A DNA stretch of 64,000 bases from an uncultured Chitinophaga sp. (GCF_946479755.1 NZ_CAMLHC010000016.1:127485-191484), one strand, 5' to 3'; positions 41,356 to 51,700 are shown, counted from the first letter of the stretch. Program-made: numbers and translations. The notes: generated from the sequence alone by a model not told the origin.

Positions 41356-42679
41356 TGGCTATTCTTGTTTTGAAGGAGAGATACCTTTCTGCACAAAACA
41401 CCAGCAAGAGGATGGTCCAGGTTATTTTCTCCAGGGGTGTTTCCTGCTGAGGAGTGATAACCGGTCTCACGGCGGCTGCATGGGCCGGCAATACAAGCTG
41501 CCGGGCAGCTATACTGCGGCGGTCTTGTTTTTCATCAGTGCCGGCAGGATACAACAGCTCCAATAATTTCTCCGGGAACTCCCCGCTCCAGGGCAGTTCG
41601 TTCCATGCAGGGTTAAAGTGCGTATAGAGCTGATCGTTAGTGAGCAGCGGGGTACCGTAGCTATCCCGCCAGGTAGCGCCGGTGGTATCTTTCACCGGCA
41701 GGCGCCGGAAGATGCGGATGTCAGTACCGGCGATCGTGGCTGTGATAGATTGCGGTGTACCCGTAGCATACCGTATGGTCCGTTTGGCGTTGATACCGGA
41801 CGGCACAGGGCTGTCCGACAGCCACCAGAGCCAGTCCTGCGAAGGAGGTATGGCGGCGGCCTGTTTCACCAGCAGCAGGTCCGTTTTCCGGCGGGTATAC
41901 TGCTGTACCGCTTTCAGCGCGGCCGCGAGGTAGCGGGCGTCTTCCTGGTATTTATCGGTATAAATGGTATAATGTAAAGCGGTCGTGTCGGCAGCACCGG
42001 ACAATGTATCGAAGAAGCGGAAGGTGGTGGCGGACGGCGTGCTCCTGCCCTGCCGGATACGGAGGCTGTCATTATCTGTTAAATACGTATAGTCATTCCA
42101 GTTATTAACCGAGTCCGGCGGTGTCATGGTTTGCCAGTGCAGGGTTAAAGCCACTGCCGGCATGGGCCCGGAGAAACGGGCGAGCCGGTTGCCCGTAAAG
42201 AGGTATACCGGCAGATCGGCCGGCACTTTTTGGGAGAGCGCCTGTAGCAGTTGCCAGTAATCAGCATCCGCCGTATCGGGCGGTATATCTTCCAGCCGGC
42301 GCAGACGTGCAAAGCCGGTATCGGGCATATGCAATTGAAATCCCTGCTGCAACAATGAATCGATCTGCGTACGGAAAGCGGGATAGGCTGCCTGTTCCGC
42401 TACGACCCACCCTTTTACAGAGCGGGTCGTCAGTGGCCTGCGCCATACCGGTTGAGCCAACAGCAGCGCCAGCAGGATGACCAGCAGGCAGCGCAGCAGC
42501 AACAGCCACCAGTCGGACACCCGCCAGCTACGGGCATGTCGTACCGAAGCAGCGGTGAGCAGTTGTATGCTGCTGATCCGGAGCACTTTGCCCGGGCGAC
42601 GATGCCACAAATGAATAAACACCGGAATGGCTATTCCGGCGGCAAGCGTCATCCATATGGGTTGTAGCAGGTGCAGCAA
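41348..42679 (-). CDS. BatA-domain membrane protein
   Basis: 443 residues. The N-terminus has the BatA signature: a helix, IPVFIHLWHRRPGKVLRISSIQLL, then a second helix WWLLLLRCLLVILLALLLAQPVWRR. The middle is a beta/alpha soluble part without a MIDAS-type VWA motif, and a C-terminal helix (ITWTILLLVFCAERYLSF) closes it. BatA-type proteins work with MoxR ATPases in envelope or stress functions. Located 2 bases after the DUF58 gene. Confidence 0.82.
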   Translation of the reverse strand: MLHLLQPIWMTLAAGIAIPVFIHLWHRRPGKVLRISSIQLLTAASVRHARSWRVSDWWLLLLRCLLVILLALLLAQPVWRRPLTTRSVKGWVVAEQAAYPAFRTQIDSLLQQGFQLHMPDTGFARLRRLEDIPPDTADADYWQLLQALSQKVPADLPVYLFTGNRLARFSGPMPAVALTLHWQTMTPPDSVNNWNDYTYLTDNDSLRIRQGRSTPSATTFRFFDTLSGAADTTALHYTIYTDKYQEDARYLAAALKAVQQYTRRKTDLLLVKQAAAIPPSQDWLWWLSDSPVPSGINAKRTIRYATGTPQSITATIAGTDIRIFRRLPVKDTTGATWRDSYGTPLLTNDQLYTHFNPAWNELPWSGEFPEKLLELLYPAGTDEKQDRRSIAARQLVLPAHAAAVRPVITPQQETPLEKITWTILLLVFCAERYLSFKTRIANE

Positions 42680-42681
42680 AA

Positions 42682-43566
42682 CTATTTTCTCATTTTATTA
42701 CGCTGGTTCAGAAAATCGCGGAGGGCGGTATCCAGTGGCTCCTGCAACAGCAGTTGCCGGTAATAGATACGCCGTTGCAGCAATTGTGTACGCAGGTGAT
42801 CGTTGTATTGTTCAAGCTTTGAAGGATAGTCCGTATCGGCGATGCCCGTCAGCTCCAGCCGCTGGCCTGTTTCCAGGTCTTCCACCGCATCGTAGCCCCG
42901 GAAATCGCCGGCGCGTTCTTTTTCTCCCAGCAGGTGAAACACCAGGATCTCATGGCCGAGGGCAGATAACGTTTGTAGCAAGGCCGTGATTTCACCGTCT
43001 TGTTCGTAATAATCGGTGATGAAGACCAGCAGCTGCCGGTTATGCGGACCGCTGAAGAGATCACGGTACTGCGCCGGGGCCGTAAAAGTGCCACCAGGCT
43101 GTATTTGTTCCAGCTGGTAATACAGGCGGGCCATGTGCTGGGCTTCTCTCCTGGCCGTCATCGTAAAAAGGCGGCCGTGGTGCAGCACTGCCAGTCCGGC
43201 TGCATCGCCCTGCAGATGTGCCAGGTAAGCGAGCGAAGCCGCGAGGTAACGGGCATAATTTATTTTAGAGATCCCGTCTTCCGTGTGAAGCATGGAATTG
43301 CTGGCATCTACCAGGAAGCTGATATCGATGCTGGTTTCCATTTCCGACTCCCGGATATAATACCTGTCGGAGCGGGCATACATCTTCCAGTCGAGCCATC
43401 GGAGGTCATCCCCTGGTTGATAGCTGCGGTACTGGCTGAATTCCAGTCCGGCCCCTTTCACCCTGCTGGCGTGCATTCCGGCCATAAAGCCATCCACCGC
43501 CGTTTTAGCAGCGAGCGGCAGGTCCTTGATGGCCAGCAGTACTTTCGGGTCCAGCAGGTTACTCAT
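42682..43566 (-). CDS. DUF58 domain protein with VWA-like fold
   Basis: 294 residues. DUF58 signature at about 45-65 (YRSYQPGDDLRWLDWKMYAR), then a von Willebrand A-type fold with MIDAS DASNSM near residue 90. No membrane helix. DUF58 proteins are usually the partners of MoxR ATPases, which may insert metal or remodel the VWA domain. It lies between the MoxR gene (5-base gap) and the BatA gene (2-base gap). Confidence 0.9.
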   Translation of the reverse strand: MSNLLDPKVLLAIKDLPLAAKTAVDGFMAGMHASRVKGAGLEFSQYRSYQPGDDLRWLDWKMYARSDRYYIRESEMETSIDISFLVDASNSMLHTEDGISKINYARYLAASLAYLAHLQGDAAGLAVLHHGRLFTMTARREAQHMARLYYQLEQIQPGGTFTAPAQYRDLFSGPHNRQLLVFITDYYEQDGEITALLQTLSALGHEILVFHLLGEKERAGDFRGYDAVEDLETGQRLELTGIADTDYPSKLEQYNDHLRTQLLQRRIYYRQLLLQEPLDTALRDFLNQRNKMRK

Positions 43567-43571
43567 ATTGA

Positions 43572-44579
43572 TCAGGATAAGCGGGTAGCTGTTCTTTCTA
43601 CTTGTTGTAACAATTTCTCCGTCACCTTATCCGGATGAACGCCTTCCGCTTCTGCCCTGAAGTTCATGAGGATGCGGTGGCGCAGCACGGGATAAGCCAT
43701 GGCGGTAATATCATCTGTGGTAGCGGCGTAGCGGCCCTGCAGCAATGCATGCGCCTTGGCGGTGAGGATCAGCGCCTGGCCGGCCCTCGGGCCTGCGCCC
43801 CAGCGTACCCATTCCTTTACATAATCAACATTGGTAGTATCGGGACGGGTGTTGCGTACCAGCCGGCTTACCCAGGATACCAGGTCGGCATCGATCGATA
43901 CTTCACGCACCAGTTGTTGTAATTGTTTGATATCATTGGCATCCAGCACCGGTTGCACTTCAACTTTACGAGTGCCGGTAGTGCCGGACAGGATAGCTGT
44001 TTCCTCCTGTTCAGACGGATAGCCGATCTTGACGTACAGCAGAAAGCGGTCCAGCTGCGCTTCCGGCAGCGGATAAGTACCGGACTGTTCTATAGGGTTC
44101 TGGGTGGCGAGGATAAAAAACGGCCTATCCAGCGCGTAGGTCTGCCCGGCGTAGGTGACTTCAAACTCCTGCATCGCTTCCAGCAGTGCGGATTGTGTTT
44201 TAGGTGGCGTACGGTTGATTTCGTCCGCCAGTATTATATTAGCAAATAAGGGCCCTTTGTTGAATTTAAAAAAGCGTTTGCCTGTTGCGTGATCTTCTTC
44301 CAGCACTTCTGTGCCGATGATGTCGGTGGGCATCAGGTCGGGGGTGAACTGAATCCTGCGGAACGACAGGTGCAAGGCCTGTGACAGGGTACGCACCATC
44401 AGTGTTTTGGCCAGCCCGGGCACGCCTTCCAGCAGGCAGTGGCCTCCGGCCAGCATGGCTACCAATACCTCGTCCAGCACGGCTTCCTGGCCAACAATAA
44501 CTTTCCTGATTTCCTGTTTAAGCAGCGGTAACTTTTCCAGCAATTGTATACCCATTTGATTTTGTTCTGATTTTGGCAT
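43572..44579 (-). CDS. MoxR-family AAA+ ATPase
   Basis: 335 residues. Walker A in EGVPGLAKT (about 53-61), Walker B in LADEINRTPPKTQSALLEAMQE, sensor 1 in FILATQNPIEQSGTYPLPEAQLDRFL, and the C-terminal lid with PVLRHRILMNF. MoxR ATPases act as chaperones for assembling or metallating partner proteins, here most likely the DUF58 and BatA proteins. First gene of a five-gene operon ending at 37778 and divergent from the DUF4159 gene, with a 127-base intergenic region between them. Confidence 0.93.
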   Translation of the reverse strand: MPKSEQNQMGIQLLEKLPLLKQEIRKVIVGQEAVLDEVLVAMLAGGHCLLEGVPGLAKTLMVRTLSQALHLSFRRIQFTPDLMPTDIIGTEVLEEDHATGKRFFKFNKGPLFANIILADEINRTPPKTQSALLEAMQEFEVTYAGQTYALDRPFFILATQNPIEQSGTYPLPEAQLDRFLLYVKIGYPSEQEETAILSGTTGTRKVEVQPVLDANDIKQLQQLVREVSIDADLVSWVSRLVRNTRPDTTNVDYVKEWVRWGAGPRAGQALILTAKAHALLQGRYAATTDDITAMAYPVLRHRILMNFRAEAEGVHPDKVTEKLLQQVERTATRLS

Positions 44580-44706
44580 CGGGTTATTAAATTTCCTGCA
44601 GGTTTCTTCTCACACAAAATAACCAAATAATAAATTAGTAAATAACGAAATAAAAATATGAAATTGAAGAAAAATTAGACTGACGGCAACAGCCAATGAT
44701 AAACGC

Positions 44707-45327
44707 ATGCAAGGGAATACATTTACATTTGTGAGATTAAGATACCGGTCGGGCGACTGGGACACTGATCAGCGGATGCCTTCCAACCTGCTCAATTCAT
44801 TGATTGAGTACACCACTATACCGGTGGCCATGCAGGAGAAGGTGATAGATCTCAGCAGCAGCGAGCTGTTTCAATACCCGTTTTGTTATCTCAGCGGGCA
44901 TAAGCTTTTGCAATTTGATGCGGCCGAAGCGGCCAATTTCAAGCAGTATGTAAACAGGGGCGGTTTTGTTTTTGTGGACGACTGCAACCACGATATCGAT
45001 GGTTTGTTTGCCCGTTCCTTTGAAACACAGATGACGCAATTGTTTGGTGCGCATGCCTTAAAAAAAATCCCCGCTACTCATCCTGTCTACAGCAGTTTTT
45101 TTCATTTTGAGAAAGGACCACCGAATACCACCTTTGAGCTGAATGGCTGGGGCGACGATCTGGTGCACGACTATCTGAAAGCCATAGAAGTCAATGGCCG
45201 GATCGGTGTATTATACAGCAACAAAGATTATGGCTGCGAATGGGATTATGATTTCCGCAACAAACGTTTTCTGGCAGAAGACAATACGAAGTTCGGTGTG
45301 AATATTATTGTATACGCACTGCAATAG
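44707..45327 (+). CDS. DUF4159-like protein
   Basis: 206 residues, no signal peptide. DUF4159 family hallmarks: FTFVRLRYRSGDWDTDQRMPSNLLNSLIEYT at the N-terminus, then a Rossmann-like core with LSGHKLLQFDAAEAANFKQYVNRGGFVFVDDCNHD and a late GRIGVLYSNKDYGCEWDYD. It is a glutamine-amidotransferase-like fold without an evident catalytic triad. DUF4159 genes accompany MoxR/DUF58/BatA operons, and here it is divergent from one. It probably joins that system. Confidence 0.82.
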   Translation: MQGNTFTFVRLRYRSGDWDTDQRMPSNLLNSLIEYTTIPVAMQEKVIDLSSSELFQYPFCYLSGHKLLQFDAAEAANFKQYVNRGGFVFVDDCNHDIDGLFARSFETQMTQLFGAHALKKIPATHPVYSSFFHFEKGPPNTTFELNGWGDDLVHDYLKAIEVNGRIGVLYSNKDYGCEWDYDFRNKRFLAEDNTKFGVNIIVYALQ

Positions 45328-45336
45328 CCGGTGTTA

Positions 45337-46401
45337 TCAGTCCCGTAGATTATCGGCAGGAGGCAGATCCGGGGTTTTATAAACGGTAGTATCTGTAATG
45401 ACCGGCGGTATAAACGTTGGTTTTGATGGCACGTTTTGTCCCATGGAAAGCCGGACAATTACTTCCCGGTCCCCTGCGGGGATGGAAGGCTCCCCGCAAA
45501 CGAAGGCGGCGATCATCACCAGCGGATCATGTATTTTTTTCCGGAATATATCTATAAAGCTCCCTTCTTCCTCAAACAGGGAGCGTTGAGGCCGGGATAA
45601 CGGTGTAGCATATACGAGGCCTGCTTTCAGGACCGTCTTTACCATACAGTGGCCGGAAGCTTCTCCGGCCAGCGTCGCTTCGGGGTCTGCTCCGGCAGCA
45701 TTAGCCACCAGCTGTCCGTAACGTTCTTCCACCTTTTTCTTTACCACCGCAAAACAGATACAAAAACCGGCAATGGCTGCCACGGAAATGCCGCCTCCCA
45801 GCAAAAACGCCGAACGGCATGGCCTGTTCTTCCAAAGCAGTTTCCGGAGCATGCGGCCATGATACCAGGTCAGCGCCAGCGGAGCAAATACGGACAGGGA
45901 TATGCCAAAAACATAAGGGACGGCCATAATACTCAGCGAATAGAGCGGCGACAGGTAGATGACCAGGTATAGAAAAATCCATGCGGTGATGCCCGATACA
46001 AAAGCGAGGGTAGTTCTGATACCCTGTGGCAGCTCATCGAAATAAGACAGCAGCAGTGTATTGGTCCCCATCAGCAGCAATGCCACCGTATACCAGCCTG
46101 CCGGCGGGGCAAACACCTGGTTCATAGTGTAATTATTCACCCATAGTGCCGTAAGCATATACGTGCATAGTCCTACTGCTACAATCTTCCGTCTAAACGG
46201 GTCCCCTTTTTTCAAACCTTTCATGATGATGACTACCAGCAGCCATACCATACTGGTCACATTCAGGAATATCACTACTTCGGTGAACCTGTTGATGCGA
46301 CCTGTATAAAAAGCCCATGCGGAAATTACAATATAAGCTGCCAGCAGGAAAAGGCCCATGCGATAAATAAAGCGTAATGCGGCTGAGGGATGTTCGTTCA
46401 T
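45337..46401 (-). CDS. Seven-helix membrane protein with C-terminal soluble part, unknown
   Basis: 354 residues. Seven hydrophobic stretches lie within the first 230 residues (FIYRMGLFLLAAYIVISAW at about 8-27, EVVIFLNVTSMVWLLVVIIM at about 38-58, then near 70-90, 103-122, 128-150, 158-182 and 196-222). A charged soluble C-terminus follows (about 230-354), with no motif I recognise. It converges on the DUF4159 gene (9-base gap). It could be a sensor or transport component; no family assigned. Confidence 0.7.
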   Translation of the reverse strand: MNEHPSAALRFIYRMGLFLLAAYIVISAWAFYTGRINRFTEVVIFLNVTSMVWLLVVIIMKGLKKGDPFRRKIVAVGLCTYMLTALWVNNYTMNQVFAPPAGWYTVALLLMGTNTLLLSYFDELPQGIRTTLAFVSGITAWIFLYLVIYLSPLYSLSIMAVPYVFGISLSVFAPLALTWYHGRMLRKLLWKNRPCRSAFLLGGGISVAAIAGFCICFAVVKKKVEERYGQLVANAAGADPEATLAGEASGHCMVKTVLKAGLVYATPLSRPQRSLFEEEGSFIDIFRKKIHDPLVMIAAFVCGEPSIPAGDREVIVRLSMGQNVPSKPTFIPPVITDTTVYKTPDLPPADNLRD

Positions 46402-47123
46402 ATTTCAGGGTTACAAAAATAAATATACAGAAAGCGGGTTATATTCCAAATACTTTCCTGATGACGCGGATTATCCGGTGACGAGTAATGGTATAAGGCG
46501 AAATAAATGTATAGGTATTGACATCACAACGGAAACCATTCATACCAACAAGACATGATAAGAACCAACACAGCAGGCACCTTAACGCTACGGCATTTGC
46601 GCAGCAAGCGTATGCAGAACGCTTTCATGACATATGGCATAACCGGGAAGAGACGACCCAATGCATCCGCCGGACCGTCTGACAGCATCTGCCACAGTTG
46701 GCAAAGGATGTTTCATGAACCCGGTCGTCCGTAGCACAGGTAATATTTTCCCGTCAACTGTTAATAGAGAATTAACATGCCGTATCCTGTTGAAAAAAAC
46801 TATACACTTAATTTACATAATTCATTACCTTGTCTAAAACTAAAACAGCATCGACCAAAAAAGAAAAACCAACAACTGTATTTTCCACTAAAACTTTAGC
46901 GCTTGCATTTTAAGAGAAATGTTAAAGCGGTCATCTTTAGCTAAATCGATATAGTTAAGGATCAGAAGAGAGTGCGCGTCATGTGAAAGACATATTTATG
47001 CAAACCTTTGCTAAAAAATAAAACTTATTTATCCCAAAGAAGACAAACAAACGACCAACTACAGACAGAACAATTATTGATCACGCTTGCAAACAGTTTT
47101 CATTCACCGCTCATTTATTCATC
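46402..47123. other. 722-bp gap upstream of the SusC gene
   Basis: No convincing gene. A 59-codon open frame at 46555-46734 has no RBS, promoter or family resemblance. The half next to SusC is AT-rich and probably holds the promoter and a long leader; I could not find a clean TTTG/TAnnTTTG pair. No sigma or anti-sigma genes precede the SusC gene. Confidence 0.6.
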
Positions 47124-50100
47124 ATGAAGTTTTCCTTTCTTAGAAAAACGGGCTTTCTGCTGGCCTTCCTCTGCGCTATAGCGTCAGTGGCCATGGCACA
47201 AAGAACGATCACCGGCAAAGTAACCGGCGCTCCTGACGGCCAGGGACTGCCGGGAGTAACCATCACCGTGCCCGGTACCAGTACCGGCACCAGTACCGAT
47301 GCCAACGGCATGTATAAATTGCCGTTACCTGCAGCAGCGCAGACGCTCACCTTTTCTTTTCTTGGCTATGAGCCACAAACGATCACCATTGGCAACCGGG
47401 AAGTCATCAACATCGCCCTGCAATCCACCAGCAAGGGACTGGGTGAAGTGGTGGTGGTAGGCTACGGCACCCAGACGCGCCGCGACCTGACCGGTACCAT
47501 CTCCTCCCTGAAAGGCTCCGATATCAAAAACCTGCCGGTCAGCGATGCCGCCCAGGCCATGCAGGGTCGCGTCACCGGCGTGGATATTGTACGGTCCGAC
47601 GGTCAGCCCGGCAGCACGCCCAGTATTCGTATACGCGGTACCGGTACCATCAACAACTCAGAGCCGCTGGTCATCATTGACGGGGTGCCCGCCGGTGGCA
47701 TCAGCGACATCAACCCCAATGACATAGCCTCCATGGAAGTGCTGAAAGACGCCTCCTCCTCTGCCATCTATGGTACGCGGGCGGCCAACGGTGTTATCAT
47801 CATTACCAGCAAAAAAGGCAACTACGGCGAAAAGCTGAAAGCATCCGTCAACGTATACAAAGGCGTATCCAACGCCATCCGGTATATTCCTTTACTCAGC
47901 GCCCCCGACCTCGTGATGCTGAAGAAAGAACGTTATACCAACGACGGTAAACAGATAGATCCTATCTGGAATGATCCCTACTATGCTGAACAACGGACCG
48001 ACTGGCAGCGCGCCCTGCTCGGCTCCGGCCAGGTGACCAACGCCGACGTGAGCCTCCGTGGCGGCAACAGCAGCTCCAACTATCTCTTCAGCGCCGGTTA
48101 CTACGATGAAAAGGGGATCGTGGAAAACACCTTCTTCAAACGGTATACCGTCCGCATCAACTCAGAACATAAACTGGGCAAACGCCTGAAAGTCGGTGAA
48201 AACCTGCAGCTGACCTACCGTCAGAACAAAGGCTTCGACACCTACTCTTCACAGACGGGCCTTATCTTCAGCGCGCTGCGCTTCAACCCTGCCATCCCGG
48301 TATTCAACCCCGACGGCAGCTACGGCTCTTCCAAAGCCAGCAACGAACTGGGCGACATCAACAACCCGGTATTTACCGCTCAGACCACCGATGGATGGGC
48401 CAAGAACTACCGTATGCTGGCCAACGTGTACGCTGAACTGGAAATCCTCGACGGCCTCACCCTCCGTGGCAACTATGGTTATGACGGCAGCATCTTCAAC
48501 CAGTCCAGCTTCGTTCCTAAAGTGCTGGACCAGACACGTGCCCGCGACCATGCCGAACTGTGGAACCGCAGTGAATCCAACAGCTCCCAGTTGAGCGAAG
48601 TGTTCCTTACCTACAATAAATTCTTCCACCAGCACCATGTGACCTTCACCGGCGGATACTCTCAGCAGGTAGCCAAAGGTTACTTCTTCAAAGGCGAGCG
48701 CTGGGGCTTTGCCGACGAATCACCCGATGTACGCGTGCTCGACAACGGCAACGACATCCATGACGCCAGCGGCAACTTCAACCCGCAGAACGCCATCGCT
48801 TCCGGCTTTGTAAGAGGTTTCTACGGCTTCAAAGAAAAGTACCTGCTCACCGTTACCTTCCGTGCCGACGGCTCCTCCCGTTTCGCTCCGGGCAGACGCT
48901 GGGGTTACTTCCCCGCTTTCTCCGCCGGATGGCGCGTATCGGATGAAGCTTTCTTCAAAGACAACGTGAAGTTCATCAGCAACCTGAAAATCACCGGCGG
49001 CTGGGGACAGCTGGGTAACCAGAACGTGCGCGACTTCCAGTACCTCGCCCCTGTGAATAAAGACAGACGCTACAACTTCGGCGAAAGTCCTTATGTAGGC
49101 GTATGGAACTCCCGCCTCGCCAATCCCAATATTACCTGGGAAAAAGCCGAGATGACCAACGTAAGCCTGGAAGCCGGTTTCTTCGACAACAGGCTGAATG
49201 CGGTGATCACCTGGTTTAATAAAAACACCAAAGACATGCTGGTGCCCGCAGCAGCGATGGACCTGCATGGCACTGCCGCTATCCCCGATCAGAACATCGG
49301 CCAGATGAACAATAAAGGCTGGGAACTGGAAGTCAGCTACCAGGGCGGCAATGAGCGGTTCCGCTACAATGTCTCCGCTAACGCGTCCCTTATCAAAAAT
49401 ACCGTTACACGCCTGTACGAAGCCGGCTCCTATATCTCGTCCACCAACTACGGCCGGCAGAACCAGGAGATCTCCCGCACCTACGAAGGACAGCCACTGG
49501 CATCTTTCTACGGGTGGAAAACAAACGGTATCTATCAGACGCAGCAGGAAATTAACAGCGATCCTTATATCGCCAAAGATCCCAACAGGGATAATATCAA
49601 GCCCGGCGACGTACGTTTTGTGGACATCAACGGCGACGGTATCGTGAATGAGCTGGACCGCACCAACCTTGGTGACCCTAATCCCCGTGTAACGTACGGT
49701 ATCCAGGCAGGTGCGCAGTACAAAGGATTTGACCTGAACCTGTCCTTTGCCGGCGTAGGCGGCGTGAAACTGTACAACGCCGATAAAATGCAGGGCATGG
49801 ACCCCACCTACCCTTACAATATGTACGCAGAGGCGCTGCAGCGCTGGCATGGCCCGGGCACCAGCAACAGTGTGCCGCGTATGAGCCTCTCCAGCGACAA
49901 CAGCAACAACCGTACTTCCGATCGTTTCGTGGAGAAAGGTGACTACTTCTCCCTCCGTAATATCGCGCTCGGCTATACGATCCCGGCCAAAGTATGGGGC
50001 CGTACCGGCATCTCTGACGTACGTGTATACGTAGCGGCACAGAACCTTTTCATCCTTACTTCTTATTCAGGGCTCACACCGCAGCTGGGTTATACCGGCG

Positions 50101-50207
50101 ACGGCAGCGGTACCGGCACCAGCGATGGCAACCGCCAGCGCGGCGTAGACGTGGCCGCCTATCCGCAGGCAAGAACATTCACCTTCGGCGCCACGCTCAA
50201 CTTCTAA
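47124..50207 (+). CDS. SusC/RagA-type TonB-dependent transporter
   Basis: 1027 residues with a signal peptide (cleavage near AMAQ). An N-terminal carboxypeptidase-regulatory-like domain (about 27-105, TITGKVTGAPDGQGLPGVTI) precedes the TonB-interaction and plug region (VVVVGYGTQTRRDLTGTI, then plug to about 230 with LVIIDGVP). The rest is a 22-strand barrel ending in ATLNF. It imports an oligosaccharide or another nutrient together with the SusD-type lipoprotein encoded 11 bases downstream. No STN domain, so control by an ECF sigma pair is not expected. Confidence 0.95.
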   Translation: MKFSFLRKTGFLLAFLCAIASVAMAQRTITGKVTGAPDGQGLPGVTITVPGTSTGTSTDANGMYKLPLPAAAQTLTFSFLGYEPQTITIGNREVINIALQSTSKGLGEVVVVGYGTQTRRDLTGTISSLKGSDIKNLPVSDAAQAMQGRVTGVDIVRSDGQPGSTPSIRIRGTGTINNSEPLVIIDGVPAGGISDINPNDIASMEVLKDASSSAIYGTRAANGVIIITSKKGNYGEKLKASVNVYKGVSNAIRYIPLLSAPDLVMLKKERYTNDGKQIDPIWNDPYYAEQRTDWQRALLGSGQVTNADVSLRGGNSSSNYLFSAGYYDEKGIVENTFFKRYTVRINSEHKLGKRLKVGENLQLTYRQNKGFDTYSSQTGLIFSALRFNPAIPVFNPDGSYGSSKASNELGDINNPVFTAQTTDGWAKNYRMLANVYAELEILDGLTLRGNYGYDGSIFNQSSFVPKVLDQTRARDHAELWNRSESNSSQLSEVFLTYNKFFHQHHVTFTGGYSQQVAKGYFFKGERWGFADESPDVRVLDNGNDIHDASGNFNPQNAIASGFVRGFYGFKEKYLLTVTFRADGSSRFAPGRRWGYFPAFSAGWRVSDEAFFKDNVKFISNLKITGGWGQLGNQNVRDFQYLAPVNKDRRYNFGESPYVGVWNSRLANPNITWEKAEMTNVSLEAGFFDNRLNAVITWFNKNTKDMLVPAAAMDLHGTAAIPDQNIGQMNNKGWELEVSYQGGNERFRYNVSANASLIKNTVTRLYEAGSYISSTNYGRQNQEISRTYEGQPLASFYGWKTNGIYQTQQEINSDPYIAKDPNRDNIKPGDVRFVDINGDGIVNELDRTNLGDPNPRVTYGIQAGAQYKGFDLNLSFAGVGGVKLYNADKMQGMDPTYPYNMYAEALQRWHGPGTSNSVPRMSLSSDNSNNRTSDRFVEKGDYFSLRNIALGYTIPAKVWGRTGISDVRVYVAAQNLFILTSYSGLTPQLGYTGDGSGTGTSDGNRQRGVDVAAYPQARTFTFGATLNF

Positions 50208-50218
50208 AACTGACGACC

Positions 50219-51694
50219 ATGCAATCAATGAAACATATACTGCTGGCCGGCCTTACTGCCGCCACCCTTTTATCCGGCTGTAAAAACGTGCTGGACGTAC
50301 AGCCGCAGGGCAACTTCACCACGGGCAACTACTGGCGTAACCAGGACCAGGCCGTGGATGGCATCACCGGCATTTACAACATCCTGTTGGAAGAAGACTA
50401 TACCGGTTTTAATGAATTTGTTTTTGACAACTGTTCAGATGACCAGGTCCGTGGCGGTGATCACGATTATGACGATGCCATAGAAGCGTTTACCTACGAT
50501 GCTTCCACGCCTACCGTGCGTGCCGGCTGGAGATGGAAATATGAAATGATCAACCGCGCTAACAGCGCGCTGATCAATATCCCGAAGATCACTAACATTG
50601 ATGCCGCCATCAAACAACGTTGTCTCGGTGAGGCCCACTTCCTCCGTGCTTTTGCTTACTGGCGCCTGTTGCTGGTATATGGTGAAGTGCCTGTCATCAC
50701 CGAAGATGATGTTATCAAAGTCAATTATAACAAACCCAAAGTGAGCGCCGACGAGTTACGGAAACAGATAGAAGCAGACCTGTTGCTGGCGGCCGAGGAG
50801 CTGCCGGAGACGTACAGCGAAACCGATAAAGGCCGCGTGCGGAAAGGTACGGCGTGGGGACTGCTGTGCAAGCTGTATATGGAATGGGGGCAGCTGGACA
50901 AAGCCATTACCGTGGGCAACAAAGTGATCAGCAACGCCAATTACGCACTGGCGCCGCGGTACAGCGATAATTTCAGCGTGGCCACCGGCAACAATTCTGA
51001 GATGCTGTTTGCCGTACAGACGGTGGACGGTTATGGTTATTCCGACTTCATCACCTATCATGCGCCCCGTAAATGGAATGGCTGGAGTTTCTTCTACCCT
51101 ACCAAAGGGCTGGTGGATGAATTCGAAACAGGGGATCCGCGTAAAGAGATCTGTATCATGGCCCCTGGTGATAAAGTGAATGTAGGCACCAGTATAGAGA
51201 CTGTTACGCCCGATCTTTCCTGGTCCGGTTACCACTACAAAAAATTCTGCGCCTGGAAGCCTTCCGGGGGTTTAAACTACTCACTGAAGACACCGCTGAT
51301 GCGCAGCGCGGATATTTACCTGCTGGTAGCAGAGGCCAAGATACGGCTGAACGGTCCCGGTGCCGGCGATGCCGAAATACAGGCCGTCCGCACCCGTGCG
51401 TCCGCAACGTTACCGGCGGTGCACAATGCCGGTATGAAAGAGCTGATGCATGAGCGCAGGGTAGAGCTGTGCGGAGAGAACGAGCGGCAGCAGGACCTGT
51501 TGAGATGGGATAAAGCGAAGCTGGTTGACATCGTGGCCATTAACAATCAGCCTAAACTGGCTTATGATGGCAGCGTGATGAGCAGAGGTGGTTCCCCGCG
51601 GAAGTTCATACGGCCGAAGCATTATTATTTCCCGATGCCGCAGACGGAGATAGATAAGAGCAAGGGTACGCTGGTACAGAATCCGAACTACTAA
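50219..51694 (+). CDS. SusD/RagB-type nutrient-binding lipoprotein
   Basis: 491 residues. Lipobox LLSGC gives a surface-exposed lipoprotein. SusD layout: TPR-like helices (FTTGNYWRNQDQAVDGITGIYN, LGEAHFLRAFAYWRLLLVYGEVP) and the C-terminal RagB segment (MKELMHERRVELCGENERQQDLLRW, then FPMPQTEIDKSKG). It caps the SusC barrel and binds the incoming ligand. No glycoside hydrolase, protease or sensor gene follows, so the substrate cannot be named. Confidence 0.95.
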   Translation: MQSMKHILLAGLTAATLLSGCKNVLDVQPQGNFTTGNYWRNQDQAVDGITGIYNILLEEDYTGFNEFVFDNCSDDQVRGGDHDYDDAIEAFTYDASTPTVRAGWRWKYEMINRANSALINIPKITNIDAAIKQRCLGEAHFLRAFAYWRLLLVYGEVPVITEDDVIKVNYNKPKVSADELRKQIEADLLLAAEELPETYSETDKGRVRKGTAWGLLCKLYMEWGQLDKAITVGNKVISNANYALAPRYSDNFSVATGNNSEMLFAVQTVDGYGYSDFITYHAPRKWNGWSFFYPTKGLVDEFETGDPRKEICIMAPGDKVNVGTSIETVTPDLSWSGYHYKKFCAWKPSGGLNYSLKTPLMRSADIYLLVAEAKIRLNGPGAGDAEIQAVRTRASATLPAVHNAGMKELMHERRVELCGENERQQDLLRWDKAKLVDIVAINNQPKLAYDGSVMSRGGSPRKFIRPKHYYFPMPQTEIDKSKGTLVQNPNY

Positions 51695-51700
51695 AAAGCA

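Noticed and set aside
41348..42679. VWA-domain protein for the BatA-type gene
   Set aside because: The BatA N-terminal helices are clear, but I see no MIDAS DxSxS motif in the middle domain.
46555..46734. 59-codon open frame in the gap before SusC
   Set aside because: No RBS, no promoter, no resemblance to any family and a chance-like composition.
48720..49850. 376-codon frame opposite the SusC gene
   Set aside because: Antisense to a canonical TonB-dependent transporter; GC-rich codon bias creates long open antisense frames here.
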